Positions 39,774 through 48,638 of a stretch of 64,000 nucleotides of DNA are shown piece by piece (positions within the stretch are counted from its first letter, which is position 1; every line of letters starts with the position of its first letter). The position numbers and the translations under genes were made by a program. The DNA comes from Gemmatimonadaceae bacterium. GTDB taxonomy: Bacteria > Gemmatimonadota > Gemmatimonadetes > Gemmatimonadales > Gemmatimonadaceae. The notes beneath the pieces were generated by a model. It saw only the letters and a program-made list of their open reading frames with translations. It was not told the origin of the DNA and searched no databases. The stretch spans positions 186,001-250,000 of the forward strand of contig WYBP01000011.1 of assembly GCA_011525845.1 (NCBI GenBank), written 5' to 3'.

Positions 39774-40316
39774 TCAGCCGACCAGCGATGCGACCTCGAT
39801 TCGCAGGGGGGTGACATCCGATCTCGGCGCCCAGGTCAGGATGTCGCTCACGAGTTCCGGTCGTTCATCGGTGGGGCGCCAGCGTTCCACCAGTCGGGCG
39901 TCGAGGTCGACGATCCAGTACTCCGAGACGCGTTGCTGCTGGTAGATCCGTCGCTTGACGAGTCGGTCCGCGTGTGCTGTCGAAGGCGAGAGCACCTCCA
40001 CGGTGAGCAGGAGGTCGCGGACCTGCGCCCAGGAGGTGGGCTCGGACCCCGCGCCCTGCGGCACGACGAAGATGTCCGGCTGTACGAGCCGACGTGGAGT
40101 GAACGAGATATCCGCTGGCGAGAGCATGGCCCAGCCGAGCGCCTGCTCCCGGACGTACGGCGCAATTCTTTCGAACAGCCGTCCGACCACCGCCTGGTGG
40201 CGCCACGACGGCGCCGGCGTCACGAAGAGCTCCCCGTCGAGCACCTCGTACCGGTTGCCGTCGGCCGGCAGCGCGATGGCCTCCTCGGCCGTCCATCCCG
40301 ACTGCTGTGCAGGCAT
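39774..40316 (-). CDS. Uma2 family (DUF820) PD-(D/E)xK endonuclease-like protein
   Basis: 180 residues. Uma2 features are GNRYEVLDGELFVTP, the fold's SPADISFTPRRLVQPDIFVV (catalytic Asp in QPD), VEVLSPST with the catalytic Glu, followed by KRRIYQ lysine region, and EYWIVDLDARLVE. The family has the restriction-like nuclease core, but its biological role is not settled. Start ATG 40316 is chosen because a TTGCAC-18-TACGCT promoter ends 6 nt upstream, predicting a leaderless mRNA; an ATG at 40322 would overlap that -10 spacing. It is one of four Uma2 genes in the window, sharing this promoter type. Confidence 0.9.
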   Translation of the reverse strand: MPAQQSGWTAEEAIALPADGNRYEVLDGELFVTPAPSWRHQAVVGRLFERIAPYVREQALGWAMLSPADISFTPRRLVQPDIFVVPQGAGSEPTSWAQVRDLLLTVEVLSPSTAHADRLVKRRIYQQQRVSEYWIVDLDARLVERWRPTDERPELVSDILTWAPRSDVTPLRIEVASLVG

Positions 40317-40322
40317 GCCCAT

Positions 40323-40352
40323 AGCGTACGCTCGGCTCGGCGTGGTGTGCAA
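40323..40352 (-). promoter_or_regulatory. Uma2 promoter 1
   Basis: Minus strand: -35 TTGCAC (40347-40352), 18-bp spacer, -10 TACGCT (40323-40328), 6 nt, then ATG at 40316. The sequence from -35 to start is nearly identical to the promoters of the Uma2 genes starting at 62225 and 62837. Confidence 0.75.
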
Positions 40353-40457
40353 GCGAACATCCGCCTAGGATGCGACGCACGGGCGCGGAGACGGTCATCC
40401 GAGGGTTCCCATGGCAGGCGTTTTCACCCGCGCCTGTCGTGCGTCGCCGCACGCCCC

Positions 40458-40958
40458 CTACTTCTTGCCGTCCACCCCGTTCCAGAGGTCGTTGCTGTCC
40501 AGCTGCTCCTGCCCGCACGACTTGAGGTAGAGGAAGAGCTGCGTGCGGTACGCCGCGTGCCCGCCGAGCACGAGTTCCACCAGGAAGGCGCCACGCGAGG
40601 TCGGCTGCCCCTCGAAGTCCTTGATCACCGCGCGGAAGTCGGCGTCGGTCGCGGCGCCGAGCATCTTCTCGTACGTCGCCGGCAGCGCTGCGATCTGCTT
40701 CACGACGCCATCGAAGTCGAGCTTCGCGGTCGCCTCGACGGCCTTCGTCCAGTCGTCGAAGCCGGGGTTCGGCGAGAAGGAGTAGCGCACGATCTCCGGG
40801 CCCATCATGCTCAGGTAGCGCAGCATGTCCATCGTGCTCCGCTGCTTTGGCGTGGGGCGGTAGTCGAGCTGGCTGCGGTCGACCTTGCCCGCCAGGTGGA
40901 GCACGATCTTGGACTCGTGCGCGAGCGCGGACATCAGTTCGGGCTTGGTCAGGACCAC
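40458..40958 (-). CDS. DinB-like four-helix protein of unknown function
   Basis: 166 residues from a GTG at 40958, preceded by AAAGGAGAA, a good ribosome-binding site; longer starts would lack one. The sequence is helical with PELMSALAHESKIVLHLAGKV, RPTPKQRSTMDMLRYLSMMG and LVLGGHAAYRTQLFLYLKSCG, a pattern typical of the DinB/DUF1569-like superfamily, which binds a metal through three histidines. Here the conserved-position histidines are less clear (H in ALAHES, H in GGHAAYR). No enzyme activity can be assigned. It is divergent from the hypothetical gene at 41017. Confidence 0.7.
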   Translation of the reverse strand: MVLTKPELMSALAHESKIVLHLAGKVDRSQLDYRPTPKQRSTMDMLRYLSMMGPEIVRYSFSPNPGFDDWTKAVEATAKLDFDGVVKQIAALPATYEKMLGAATDADFRAVIKDFEGQPTSRGAFLVELVLGGHAAYRTQLFLYLKSCGQEQLDSNDLWNGVDGKK

Positions 40959-41016
40959 AGGTTCTCCTTTGAGGTGGAGCCGGAAGCTATCTTCGCAGCA
41001 GGAAGGGGGTGAGAGC

Positions 41017-41823
41017 ATGGGACGCACAGGATATCCGACGCACCGCTCCGGCCTCGTGCTCTTCACGCTCGCTGCGGTGCTCGCAGCGATGCTCGCCGAC
41101 CCGGCGACGCTCGGCGCGCAACGCGCCGATCTCTGCGGAACCGCCCGCTGGCCCGTGAAGGTGCTCACGGACGACGACACCGCACGCGTCGACCTCACGC
41201 CGCGCCTGACGACGGTCGGTGCGTTGCTGCAGCTACCGCGCCCCGAGGAGACCCGCCCTCAGCGCGCACGCCTTCCGCTCGAACGCTGGACCTTCCGCGT
41301 ACGCGCCGTGCTCCTCGACACCCGGCCCTCGCAGGACGACGGCGACCTGCACCTCATCCTCGGCGATCCCGCGGACACCAGACTGATGATGGTCGCCGAG
41401 ATCCCGGACTCCCTCTGCGCACTCGGCTCGCGCTTCGCGTCCGACTACGCCGAGGCGCGGCGCGTGGTGCACCGAATACCCATCGGCGAGGAGATCGACG
41501 TGACCGGCGTCGCCTTCTGGGACTCCGACCACGGACAGCGCGGGATGGCGGAGAACCGGATCGAGCTCCACCCGGTGCTCCGCGTCGAGCCCGTCCTCAA
41601 GACGGACGAACTCGGCCTGCTCGCGACTGAGGGCCCGACGGCGCTCCTCGAGCCCGGCGACACCACCGGAGTGCGCGTCTGGGTGAACACCTCGTCGCGA
41701 GTCTACCACTGCCCCGACAGCCAGCTCTACGGTCGCACCGCGCGCGGCGAGTACATGCCCGAGAGCACAGCCCGCCGGCGAGGCGCACGCCCCGCCGGCG
41801 GGAGGCCCTGCGACCGCCGCTGA
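41017..41823 (+). CDS. Exported hypothetical protein with C-terminal Ada-like Cys/His motif
   Basis: 268 residues from ATG 41017, which follows GGAAGGGGGTGAG and starts a signal peptide (GLVLFTLAAVLAAML... ending LGAQ). The middle (about 85-190) is beta-rich, with FRVRAVLLDTRPSQDDGDLHLILGD and VTGVAFWDSDHG, similar to OB-fold-like extracytoplasmic domains next to nuclease-type proteins. The end has RVYHCPDSQLYGRTARGEYM (229-247), resembling the short Ada-type zinc motif that ends many secreted nucleases and hypothetical proteins. No catalytic residues are recognised. Its stop codon abuts the stop of the next gene on the other strand with no gap. Confidence 0.72.
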   Translation: MGRTGYPTHRSGLVLFTLAAVLAAMLADPATLGAQRADLCGTARWPVKVLTDDDTARVDLTPRLTTVGALLQLPRPEETRPQRARLPLERWTFRVRAVLLDTRPSQDDGDLHLILGDPADTRLMMVAEIPDSLCALGSRFASDYAEARRVVHRIPIGEEIDVTGVAFWDSDHGQRGMAENRIELHPVLRVEPVLKTDELGLLATEGPTALLEPGDTTGVRVWVNTSSRVYHCPDSQLYGRTARGEYMPESTARRRGARPAGGRPCDRR

Positions 41824-42558
41824 CTAGGGCTTGGTCGCCGCAAACCCCGAGACGTGCGCGTCGGTGTTGTGCCCGAACCGCACGCCCACGTAGCCGTCGA
41901 GCGTCTTCACCTTACCCTCGCCGATCAGGTCGGCCTTCGGATAGCTCGCGACCTCCTGCCCGTTGATCATGCAGGAGACCTTGTCCCCTTTCACCTGCAT
42001 CGCGATCTCCTGCGTCACCGGCTGGTCCTTCCCCGCGGCCTTGTTCACGGCGGGGTGATCGTCACCGGCGCGCCCCGCCGACATGGCGAAGGTGCCGCGC
42101 GGCGCGGTGGAGGAGAACCCGCGGAAGATGAACTTCCCGTTCCCGTAGGCGGCGCAGTAGAGGAAGTTCGGGGACTCGCTCTCGAGGTCGTTCCCCGCGA
42201 TCATGATGCCGTACGGATGCGGGTGGTTGTTCAACCCCATGTACTTCGACTCGTTGAACGTGGCCTTCACCATGTAGTCGCCCGTCATCTTCTTGGAGGC
42301 GTCCCAATAGGTGGTGGCGGGGCCGGTCGTGACGTGCATGCCGCTTCCCATCTTCTGGATCTTTGCGTCGGTGATCTTGAGGCCGCGCCGCGCTTCCGCC
42401 GCGTCCACGACCCCCTTCCAGCCCGCCATCAGTATCCCGCCGTCCTTCACGGCGATGGACTCCTCGCCGGCCTGGGCGTGGAGGAGCGTGAGCGGCGACG
42501 CGACGGCGATCGCCAGGGCGGCCAATGTGGTCCGGGTGAACCTCGTGGTGGTGCGCAT
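41824..42558 (-). CDS. Exported ConA-like (DUF1080-type) hypothetical protein
   Basis: 244 residues from ATG 42558, preceded by AAGGAGTACC and starting a signal peptide (MRTTTRFTRTTLAALAIAVA... ending LLHAQ). The mature part looks like a jelly-roll/concanavalin-type domain: GGILMAGWKGVVDAAEARRG, a TYWDASKKMTGDYMVKATF strand pair, YGIMIAGNDLES, and a final GYVGVRFGHNTDAHVSGFAA that matches the usual last strand of DUF1080-like folds. It probably binds sugar or another ligand in the periplasm; no catalytic site is seen. The stop lies immediately next to that of the convergent gene. Confidence 0.75.
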   Translation of the reverse strand: MRTTTRFTRTTLAALAIAVASPLTLLHAQAGEESIAVKDGGILMAGWKGVVDAAEARRGLKITDAKIQKMGSGMHVTTGPATTYWDASKKMTGDYMVKATFNESKYMGLNNHPHPYGIMIAGNDLESESPNFLYCAAYGNGKFIFRGFSSTAPRGTFAMSAGRAGDDHPAVNKAAGKDQPVTQEIAMQVKGDKVSCMINGQEVASYPKADLIGEGKVKTLDGYVGVRFGHNTDAHVSGFAATKP

Positions 42559-42670
42559 ACGGTACTCCTTGCTGGATGGAGAGGACTGCACTCCTATCGT
42601 ACGGCCCCCGCGGGCCAGCGTCCAGCGAACTGAGGCCGCGCACCACGTAACGTCGGTGGCACGGTGTGCG

Positions 42671-42676
42671 TAACTT
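42671..42676 (+). promoter_or_regulatory. Candidate -10 box before the propeller-MBL-RidA gene
   Basis: TAACTT followed by CGGGC and the ATG at 42682 (5-nt gap). No -35 match at 17-18 bp and no room for a ribosome-binding site, so a leaderless transcript is suggested. Confidence 0.35.
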
Positions 42677-42681
42677 CGGGC

Positions 42682-45099
42682 ATGACACCCTCCCCCATCC
42701 GCGCCCTCCTGCTCGGCGCCCTGCTGCTCGGCGCGACCCACGCCGCCGCCCAGCAGCTCCCCAGCTACGACCGCACCCTCCTCCTCGAGACGACGTCCGA
42801 GACATCCGCCAACGCGAGCTTCGGCGACCTCGACGGCGACGGCCATCTCGACATCGTCCTCGCCAAGGGGCGCCACTGGCCGCTCGTGAACCGTGTACTC
42901 CTCGGCGACGGCAAGGGCGGGATCAAGCGCGCATACGACCTCGGCACCGCCTCGGACAAGACCTACTCCGGCCGGCTCGTGGACATCGACGGCGACGGTG
43001 ACCTCGATGTGGTGATCAGCAACGACCAGCCGAGCCCGAAGCTCGTTCATCTCAACGACGGGAAGGGTCGCTTCACCGTCGGCTCCGAGTACGGCAAGCC
43101 TGACTGGCCGATGCGCAACGCCACCGTCGCGGACATGAATGGCGACGGCCGCCCCGACATCATCGCCGCGAACCGGTACGGCCGCACGGCGGGCTCCAAC
43201 TACATCTGCCTCAACCGCGGCGCCGGGAAGTTCGACGCCGACTGCATCCCCTTCTCGGCCGAGCCCTCGACGACGATCACCGCCGCGGACTTCAACGGCG
43301 ACGGCCTTCCCGACCTCCTCGTCCCGCACCGGAACGGCGGGCAGAGCCGCCTCTACCTGGGCACCAAGGGCGCCGACCTCGCGAAGCTGCGCAGCGTGCC
43401 CTTCGGCCCCGCCGACGCGCAGATCAGGATCGCCGAGGCAGCGGACGTGGATGGCGACGGGAAGCTGGATGTGGTGACGATCGACGAAGCGAAGGGCGTG
43501 ATGATCCATCCCGGGAAGGGAGACGGGACCTTCGGCGCGCCGCGACTGCTCGCGGACCGCACGGTGGTCCCGTACGCGCTCACCATCGCCGACCTCGACA
43601 AGGACGGCCGGCAGGACATCATCGTCGGGAACGTCGAGTCTCCGACGGTCGCGTACTTCAACGGAGGCGCGGGGAAGCCCTTCACGCCGGTGAAGTTCGG
43701 CGACGACAAGGGCACCGCGTACGGCATCGCCGTCGCCGACTTCGACGCGGACGGACGCGCCGACATCGCGGTCGCACGCTCCGAAGCGCCGAACGCGCTC
43801 TATTTCGCGGGCGGCGCGGCATCGCCCGCCGCGCAGCAGGCCGCGCTCCAGCCCGGCCAGCTCCGCCTCACCTACATCGGCAACGCCGGCTGGGAGATCA
43901 CCGACGGCAAGATCGTCGTCCTGGTCGATCCCTTCCTGTCGCAGTTCGCGCGCTGGCGCCCCGGCGGCACGCAGGACCCGGCAATGGACGCACCCTATCA
44001 GCCGGATACGGCGTTCATCGCGGAGAAGATCAAGCGCGCGGACTACATCGTCATCACGCACGGCCACTCCGACCACGCGCTCGACGCGGGCGTGATCTCG
44101 CGTCGCACCGGCGCGGTGATCATGGGGAGCGAGACCGTCGCCAACCTCGCGCGCGCCTGGGCCGTGCCGGACAGCAACCTCATCACGGTGAAGGGAGGCG
44201 AGGACTACGCCTTCGACGAGGGCTTCTCCGTGCGCGTGGTGCCGAGCATCCACAGCGCGCTCGACGACAAGCGCTACTTCAACAACGGGCGCGGCATCGC
44301 GGGCACCGCGCCGCGCGGGCTCAAGGCACCGCTCACCCGCCGCGACTACCAGGAGGGCGGGAGCTTCGCGTACCTGATCCGCATCGGCGGGCACGAGGTG
44401 CTCGCGATGGGGTCGATGAACTATCTCGAGCGCGAGATGGAGGGCCTCCGCCCGAACGTCGCGCTCGTCGGCGCGAACAGCCAGCGCCTCGAGATCCACG
44501 ACTTCACCGGCCGCCTCATGCGCGCACTCGGCTTCCCCGCCGTGGTGATCCCCTCCCACGCGGACGGCTACGGCAACCCGAACCCCGGGGCCGCGGCGCT
44601 CGCGGACAAGCAGCTCTTCGTCAAGGAGGTCAACGCCGCCTCCCCCGCGAGCCGCGTAATCGTCCCCACCTGGTTCGAACCGATCGTGATCCCTGCGCGC
44701 GCGACGGCCACCGGTGAGCGCCGCCGCATCGACCCGGCGGGCCTCGCCCCGCTCGTCCCCGCCTTCTCGATCGCCATCCGGGACGGCGACCTCGTGTTCG
44801 TCTCCGGCATGACGGGCGTGAAGCCCGGCACTCAGGAGATCATCGAGGGGGGCGTCGGCGTGCAGACGCGGCAGGCGATGGAGAACATCCGCACCGCGCT
44901 CGAGGCGGCCGGCGCGCGGATGTCCGACGTCGGCGAGTGCACGGTCTTCCTCGTGGACATGGCCGACTACGCCGCGATGAACGCGGAGTACATCAAGTTC
45001 TTCCCCGTGGACCCGCCGAGCCGCGCGACGCTCTCGGTGACCGCGCTGCCGAGGCCGGCCGCGCGGGTGGAGATCAAGTGCAGTGCGAGGGTGCGATAG
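42682..45099 (+). CDS. Exported fusion: FG-GAP propeller, metallo-beta-lactamase hydrolase, RidA domain
   Basis: 805 residues from ATG 42682, starting a signal peptide (MTPSPIRALLLGALLLGATHAAAQ). Residues of about 40-380 hold exactly seven calcium-type D-x-(D/N)-x-D-G-x-x-D motifs (DLDGDGHLD, DIDGDGDLD, DMNGDGRPD, DFNGDGLPD, DVDGDGKLD, DLDKDGRQD, DFDADGRAD), one seven-bladed FG-GAP/VCBS propeller. About 392-680 is a metal-dependent MBL hydrolase (LVDPFLSQF; THGHSDHALDAG, near 457-468; SIHSAL). About 681-805 is a RidA/YjgF domain with VFVSGMTGV, the conserved Arg in PPSRATLSVTALP and the Glu in ARVEIKC. RidA proteins normally deaminate reactive enamines in the cytoplasm; an exported, tethered RidA is unusual. 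One continuous frame links all three parts. Confidence 0.9.
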   Translation: MTPSPIRALLLGALLLGATHAAAQQLPSYDRTLLLETTSETSANASFGDLDGDGHLDIVLAKGRHWPLVNRVLLGDGKGGIKRAYDLGTASDKTYSGRLVDIDGDGDLDVVISNDQPSPKLVHLNDGKGRFTVGSEYGKPDWPMRNATVADMNGDGRPDIIAANRYGRTAGSNYICLNRGAGKFDADCIPFSAEPSTTITAADFNGDGLPDLLVPHRNGGQSRLYLGTKGADLAKLRSVPFGPADAQIRIAEAADVDGDGKLDVVTIDEAKGVMIHPGKGDGTFGAPRLLADRTVVPYALTIADLDKDGRQDIIVGNVESPTVAYFNGGAGKPFTPVKFGDDKGTAYGIAVADFDADGRADIAVARSEAPNALYFAGGAASPAAQQAALQPGQLRLTYIGNAGWEITDGKIVVLVDPFLSQFARWRPGGTQDPAMDAPYQPDTAFIAEKIKRADYIVITHGHSDHALDAGVISRRTGAVIMGSETVANLARAWAVPDSNLITVKGGEDYAFDEGFSVRVVPSIHSALDDKRYFNNGRGIAGTAPRGLKAPLTRRDYQEGGSFAYLIRIGGHEVLAMGSMNYLEREMEGLRPNVALVGANSQRLEIHDFTGRLMRALGFPAVVIPSHADGYGNPNPGAAALADKQLFVKEVNAASPASRVIVPTWFEPIVIPARATATGERRRIDPAGLAPLVPAFSIAIRDGDLVFVSGMTGVKPGTQEIIEGGVGVQTRQAMENIRTALEAAGARMSDVGECTVFLVDMADYAAMNAEYIKFFPVDPPSRATLSVTALPRPAARVEIKCSARVR

Positions 45100-45106
45100 C
45101 TATCGC
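45093..45106. repeat. 14-bp palindrome spanning abutting convergent stop codons
   Basis: GCGATAGCTATCGC is a perfect palindrome. Its centre is TAG|CTA, the stop codons of the fusion gene (+) and the DUF885-like gene (-), which touch without a gap. It could form a short hairpin in either mRNA. Confidence 0.8.
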
Positions 45107-46878
45107 GGCGGGATCGGTGCGTCGGCCGAGAGCTGGCGCACCATCCGGTCGTCCCCCGTCACCTCCCACATGATGAGGCTGACGGGGATCATCCCCACCG
45201 CGTTCACCTCGTCGAGGAAGCGCTTGAAGGTGAACGCGCTCCCGAGCTGCCGCGCGCGGATCGCCATCACCTCCTCCATGAGCCGCCCGCCGGTCACGTA
45301 GACCGCGCCGTATCCGGGCTGCCTGAGGTAGAGGTGCTGCTCGAACCCGAGGAGCGGGTCGCGCCGCATCCAGCCGCGCGGCGTCCAGTCCACGTGGATG
45401 TTCCCCGCTTCCTCCATCGTGAGTTCGTTGGAGTGCGCATGGAGGTTCCCCAGCCCGCGCGCGGCGCGCGTGATGAGCATGATCCAGACGATCTCGCGCG
45501 AGCGCGGGCTCGCGTCGTAGAGCCCGGCGTGCATCATCCACTCCTCCATGGAGGTCGCCATCCCCTCCGAGCGGCTCATCCAGACGTTGTAGCGGAGGGG
45601 GGTGCGACGGATCGGGCTCGCGTGCGGCTGCTCACGGAAGCGCGCGTTGTCCCACCAGTGGTAGAGGTGCGTCCAGAGCGGGAGCGGGTCGCGGTGGTTC
45701 CCCTGCGAGAAGAAGTTGCGCGTCGCCGAGGGCGAGAAGCCCGCCATCCGTTCGCGCAATGCGCGCTCCATCCAGGGCTCCACCGTGATCACGTCCTTCT
45801 CGCGCAGCCAGGCCATGTAGCGCGGGATCGCCCGCGCCTGCAGCGCCGCGTACGCCTCCGGCGTGTCCGCCACCGGGAGCTCGGGGAGCCCGCGGTTCCG
45901 CTGCTCCTCCAGCCGCAGCGACGCGTGCGCGCGCATCAGCTCGCGCTGCGTGATCGTCACCTCGTCCTCCCAGGACAGCGGCATCAGGAGCACGTTGCGC
46001 AGGAACCAGGTGTACTGCTCCTTCCCGATCCCCGAGGGTCCCGTCTTCTTCGGGCTCTCCGCGCGCAGCCACTCGGCGAACTCGTGCGTCGCGGTGCGTG
46101 CCTCGGTGATCGCCGCGGCGAGCGCGGTGCTGGCGGCGCTGCTTCGCGCGCTCGCGGGCCCCACCGTCCGCACCCGCTCGAGGAGCGTGCCGAGCGCCTC
46201 CTCCTGTTCCTCGAAGGCGCGCACGCCACCGATCCAGAGGTCGCGCGCGTTCGCGTCCGCGAGGTTCACGCGCGCCTGCCGGAGGAGCACCGGCACCGTG
46301 CGCAGTTCGCCGGTCAGGCGTTCCGTCTGTTCAGCGGAGAGGGGCTTGACGGTGTCGAGCACCGTGCGCGGCCAGATCGGGTACTGCCAGAGCCGGATCG
46401 CGCCATGGATCGTCGGTCCCTCCTCGGCCGGCGTGTCACTCTCGTCCGTGCGCACCGAGGCGTAGTAGGCCGGGTCGCGCGCGAAGGGCTGGAGCACCGT
46501 CAGGTGGTAGCGCATCCCATTCATCTCGGCGCGCACGAGGTGCAGGTCCACCTGCTCCGGGATCGACCAGCCCGTGGTGTCGATCTCTCCCACTCGCCGG
46601 ATGAAGAAGTCGAGCTGCACCAGCCGCCGCTGGTTCCGCTCCGGCGTGTAGTCGGGGATCCCGTTCTCGCGCGGCGGTTCCTCGAAGCCGCGCCAGTTCT
46701 CGAAGATGATGACGAGTTGGCGGTAGGTGGGGCTCGCAGGGCGCGGGGCGGCGGGGGCCTGGGCCGGCGCGGTCGCGCTCGTCACGGCCAGCAGCGCGAG
46801 GCCGGTGATGAGGGCATACGCGGGCCTGGCGCCAGCGGCGCGAGGAATCAGGGAGCGAATCGCGAGGGGGATCGGCAT
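45100..46878 (-). CDS. Exported DUF885-like (M32-related) protein
   Basis: 592 residues from ATG 46878, with an AGGAttcccg ribosome-binding site and a signal peptide (IPRAAGARPAYALITGLALLA... ending APAQA). The helical sequence resembles DUF885: an S-R-S-E-G-M-A-T-S-M-E-E motif matches the family's Y-S-E-G-W-A-L-Y-x-E, and the C-terminus has FTFKRFLDEVNAVGMIPVSL, like the family's final helices. The H-E-G-x-P-G-H metal motif of active members is not found (the region reads NFFSQGNHRD), so peptidase activity is doubtful. It lies 43 bp after the M28 peptidase gene, same strand, probably the same operon. Confidence 0.75.
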   Translation of the reverse strand: MPIPLAIRSLIPRAAGARPAYALITGLALLAVTSATAPAQAPAAPRPASPTYRQLVIIFENWRGFEEPPRENGIPDYTPERNQRRLVQLDFFIRRVGEIDTTGWSIPEQVDLHLVRAEMNGMRYHLTVLQPFARDPAYYASVRTDESDTPAEEGPTIHGAIRLWQYPIWPRTVLDTVKPLSAEQTERLTGELRTVPVLLRQARVNLADANARDLWIGGVRAFEEQEEALGTLLERVRTVGPASARSSAASTALAAAITEARTATHEFAEWLRAESPKKTGPSGIGKEQYTWFLRNVLLMPLSWEDEVTITQRELMRAHASLRLEEQRNRGLPELPVADTPEAYAALQARAIPRYMAWLREKDVITVEPWMERALRERMAGFSPSATRNFFSQGNHRDPLPLWTHLYHWWDNARFREQPHASPIRRTPLRYNVWMSRSEGMATSMEEWMMHAGLYDASPRSREIVWIMLITRAARGLGNLHAHSNELTMEEAGNIHVDWTPRGWMRRDPLLGFEQHLYLRQPGYGAVYVTGGRLMEEVMAIRARQLGSAFTFKRFLDEVNAVGMIPVSLIMWEVTGDDRMVRQLSADAPIPPR

Positions 46879-46921
46879 CGGGAATCCTGTGAACGTGGAA
46901 TGGCGCCGGCGACGGATCAGG

Positions 46922-48493
46922 TCAGCGCTCCAGCTTGAACCCGGCATCCACGGCCGGCCGCCGCGGCGCGTTCGCCACGTACCATCCCGTGAGATACATC
47001 CACTGCGCCATCCGCGTGAGCTTGGCGTAGTCGATCCGCTCAGGGATGTCGCCGGCCGTGTGGTAGTCGTCGTGGAGGTTCGTGGTGTACATGAGCGCGG
47101 GCACGCCCAGCCGCGCGTACGGCAGGTGGTCGCTGCGGAAGAACCACCCCTCGGGATGGGTGGGACGGTCCCAGAGCGTGTCGATCACGAAGCGCGCCGT
47201 GGCCGCGTTGGCCTGGAGCGCCATCTGCACGAGCTCGGTCGAGCTCCGGTGCGGCGGCTGCGCGCCGAGGAGTGCGGCGGTGTCGGGATGGTTGCGGCCG
47301 ATCATGTCGCCGTTGAGCACCGCGACGACCTGCGCGAGCGGCACCACGGGATGCGCCGAATGGTAGCGCGACCCCAGGAGGCCACGCTCCTCCGCTCCAT
47401 GATGCACGAAGAGGAGTGACCGCTTCGGGCGCTCGGCCACGAAGGCGCGCGCCGCCGCGAACTCGGCCACGCTCACCGACGCGTTGTCGTCCGCGCCCGC
47501 GAGCACCGAGTCGCCCGGCACGAGCAGGCGCACGCCGTTGGCGTCCTGGTGCGAGCTGTAGAGCACGTACTCGTCGCGCAGCACCGGGTCGGTGCCGCGG
47601 AGCAGGCCGATCACGTTCACCGAGGGCGTCTCGAAGCGCTCGAGGCGCACGGCGAGCGAGACTTCGGGCGCCTGCTGCAGCGCGGCGCCCATCGCTGCCC
47701 GCATCAGGAACCCGGGAGTGGGACCGGCGCCCTGCACCGGCGGAGGTGACACGCGGTCCGATCCACCTGCCGCGCGCGGCGTGGCGTTGTCCACGTCGTA
47801 CGACCCCCGCTGCCGCATCACCGCCATCGCCTCGAAGGCGCTGTCCACGGGGGCGTTGGCCACGAGCAGCACGGCGGCGGCACCGCGCCGCGCGAGGGGC
47901 GCGAGCGTGCCATTGATCGCTGCGTCCGCGTAGCGCACCCGGTCGGGATAGCTCGTCTGGCGGATCGCACCCGGAGCGGGCGCACGGAGCAGGGTCGCGA
48001 CGATCCGCCCGCGCACGTCCACGGTCGTGTCCGCCGGGTCGGCGATCCAGAGCACCGCACCCGTCGCTTCCACGGGAACGACACCGAGCGGGATGACGTC
48101 TTCATAGAGCCGCATCGCCTGCGCGGCGATCGTCGCGCGGCTCGAGGTCACGGAGACGCGCGTTCGGACGATGTTGAACCACTGGAACCAGGTGCCATCC
48201 GCACCGCCCGGCGCGAGGCCGATGCGCTGGTACCGATCGGCCACCCAGACGGACGCGCGCAGCTCGTCCAGCGTTCCGCCTTCGCGACCCCGCATCGCCG
48301 GGGAGGCCATGGCGAAGAGGTCGCGCTTGAGGTCGGCCTCGCGGATCTCGCGGATGGCGCGCGGCGTCGCGGGCATCTGCGCCGGCGCGGCCGATGGTGC
48401 CGCCGCAGCCGCGGGAGTCTGTGCGGAAAGTCCCGCGAGGACTCCGGTGGGCAGCGCGAAGAGGACGAGAAGGAAACGGAGGAGTGGGCGCAT
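46922..48493 (-). CDS. Exported M28-family zinc aminopeptidase
   Basis: 523 residues from ATG 48493, starting a signal peptide (MRPLLRFLLVLFALPTGVLAGLSAQ). All M28 two-zinc ligands are visible in order: His in LYSSHQD, Asp in GADDNASV, Glu-Glu in HHGAEERGLLGS, Asp in LNGDMIGR, and His in DDYHTAGD. A protease-associated-like insert lies before the catalytic part (about 130-290). It removes N-terminal residues from peptides in the envelope. Upstream, TATATG on the minus strand (48536-48541) is a possible -10. It is divergent from the amidohydrolase gene at 48639 and followed by the DUF885-like gene. Confidence 0.93.
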   Translation of the reverse strand: MRPLLRFLLVLFALPTGVLAGLSAQTPAAAAAPSAAPAQMPATPRAIREIREADLKRDLFAMASPAMRGREGGTLDELRASVWVADRYQRIGLAPGGADGTWFQWFNIVRTRVSVTSSRATIAAQAMRLYEDVIPLGVVPVEATGAVLWIADPADTTVDVRGRIVATLLRAPAPGAIRQTSYPDRVRYADAAINGTLAPLARRGAAAVLLVANAPVDSAFEAMAVMRQRGSYDVDNATPRAAGGSDRVSPPPVQGAGPTPGFLMRAAMGAALQQAPEVSLAVRLERFETPSVNVIGLLRGTDPVLRDEYVLYSSHQDANGVRLLVPGDSVLAGADDNASVSVAEFAAARAFVAERPKRSLLFVHHGAEERGLLGSRYHSAHPVVPLAQVVAVLNGDMIGRNHPDTAALLGAQPPHRSSTELVQMALQANAATARFVIDTLWDRPTHPEGWFFRSDHLPYARLGVPALMYTTNLHDDYHTAGDIPERIDYAKLTRMAQWMYLTGWYVANAPRRPAVDAGFKLER

Positions 48494-48638
48494 CGTGAGG
48501 CACCGCCGATGGTGGGGGATCACAGCTGGGCATATACTGCGCGGTCGGGTCCTCCGCTGTCGATGGTCCGTCGCCACGCCCTTCCCCTCCCCGCCCGGGC
48601 GCCCCACACTATCCCGACCCCGAACCCGACCCTTTCCG

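Noticed and set aside
36490-39945. A 1151-codon open frame on the plus strand
   Set aside because: It is the antisense of the Asp-box propeller gene. The product is Arg/Val/Glu-rich without domains, a usual effect of very high GC, while the minus strand gives clear motifs and a signal peptide.
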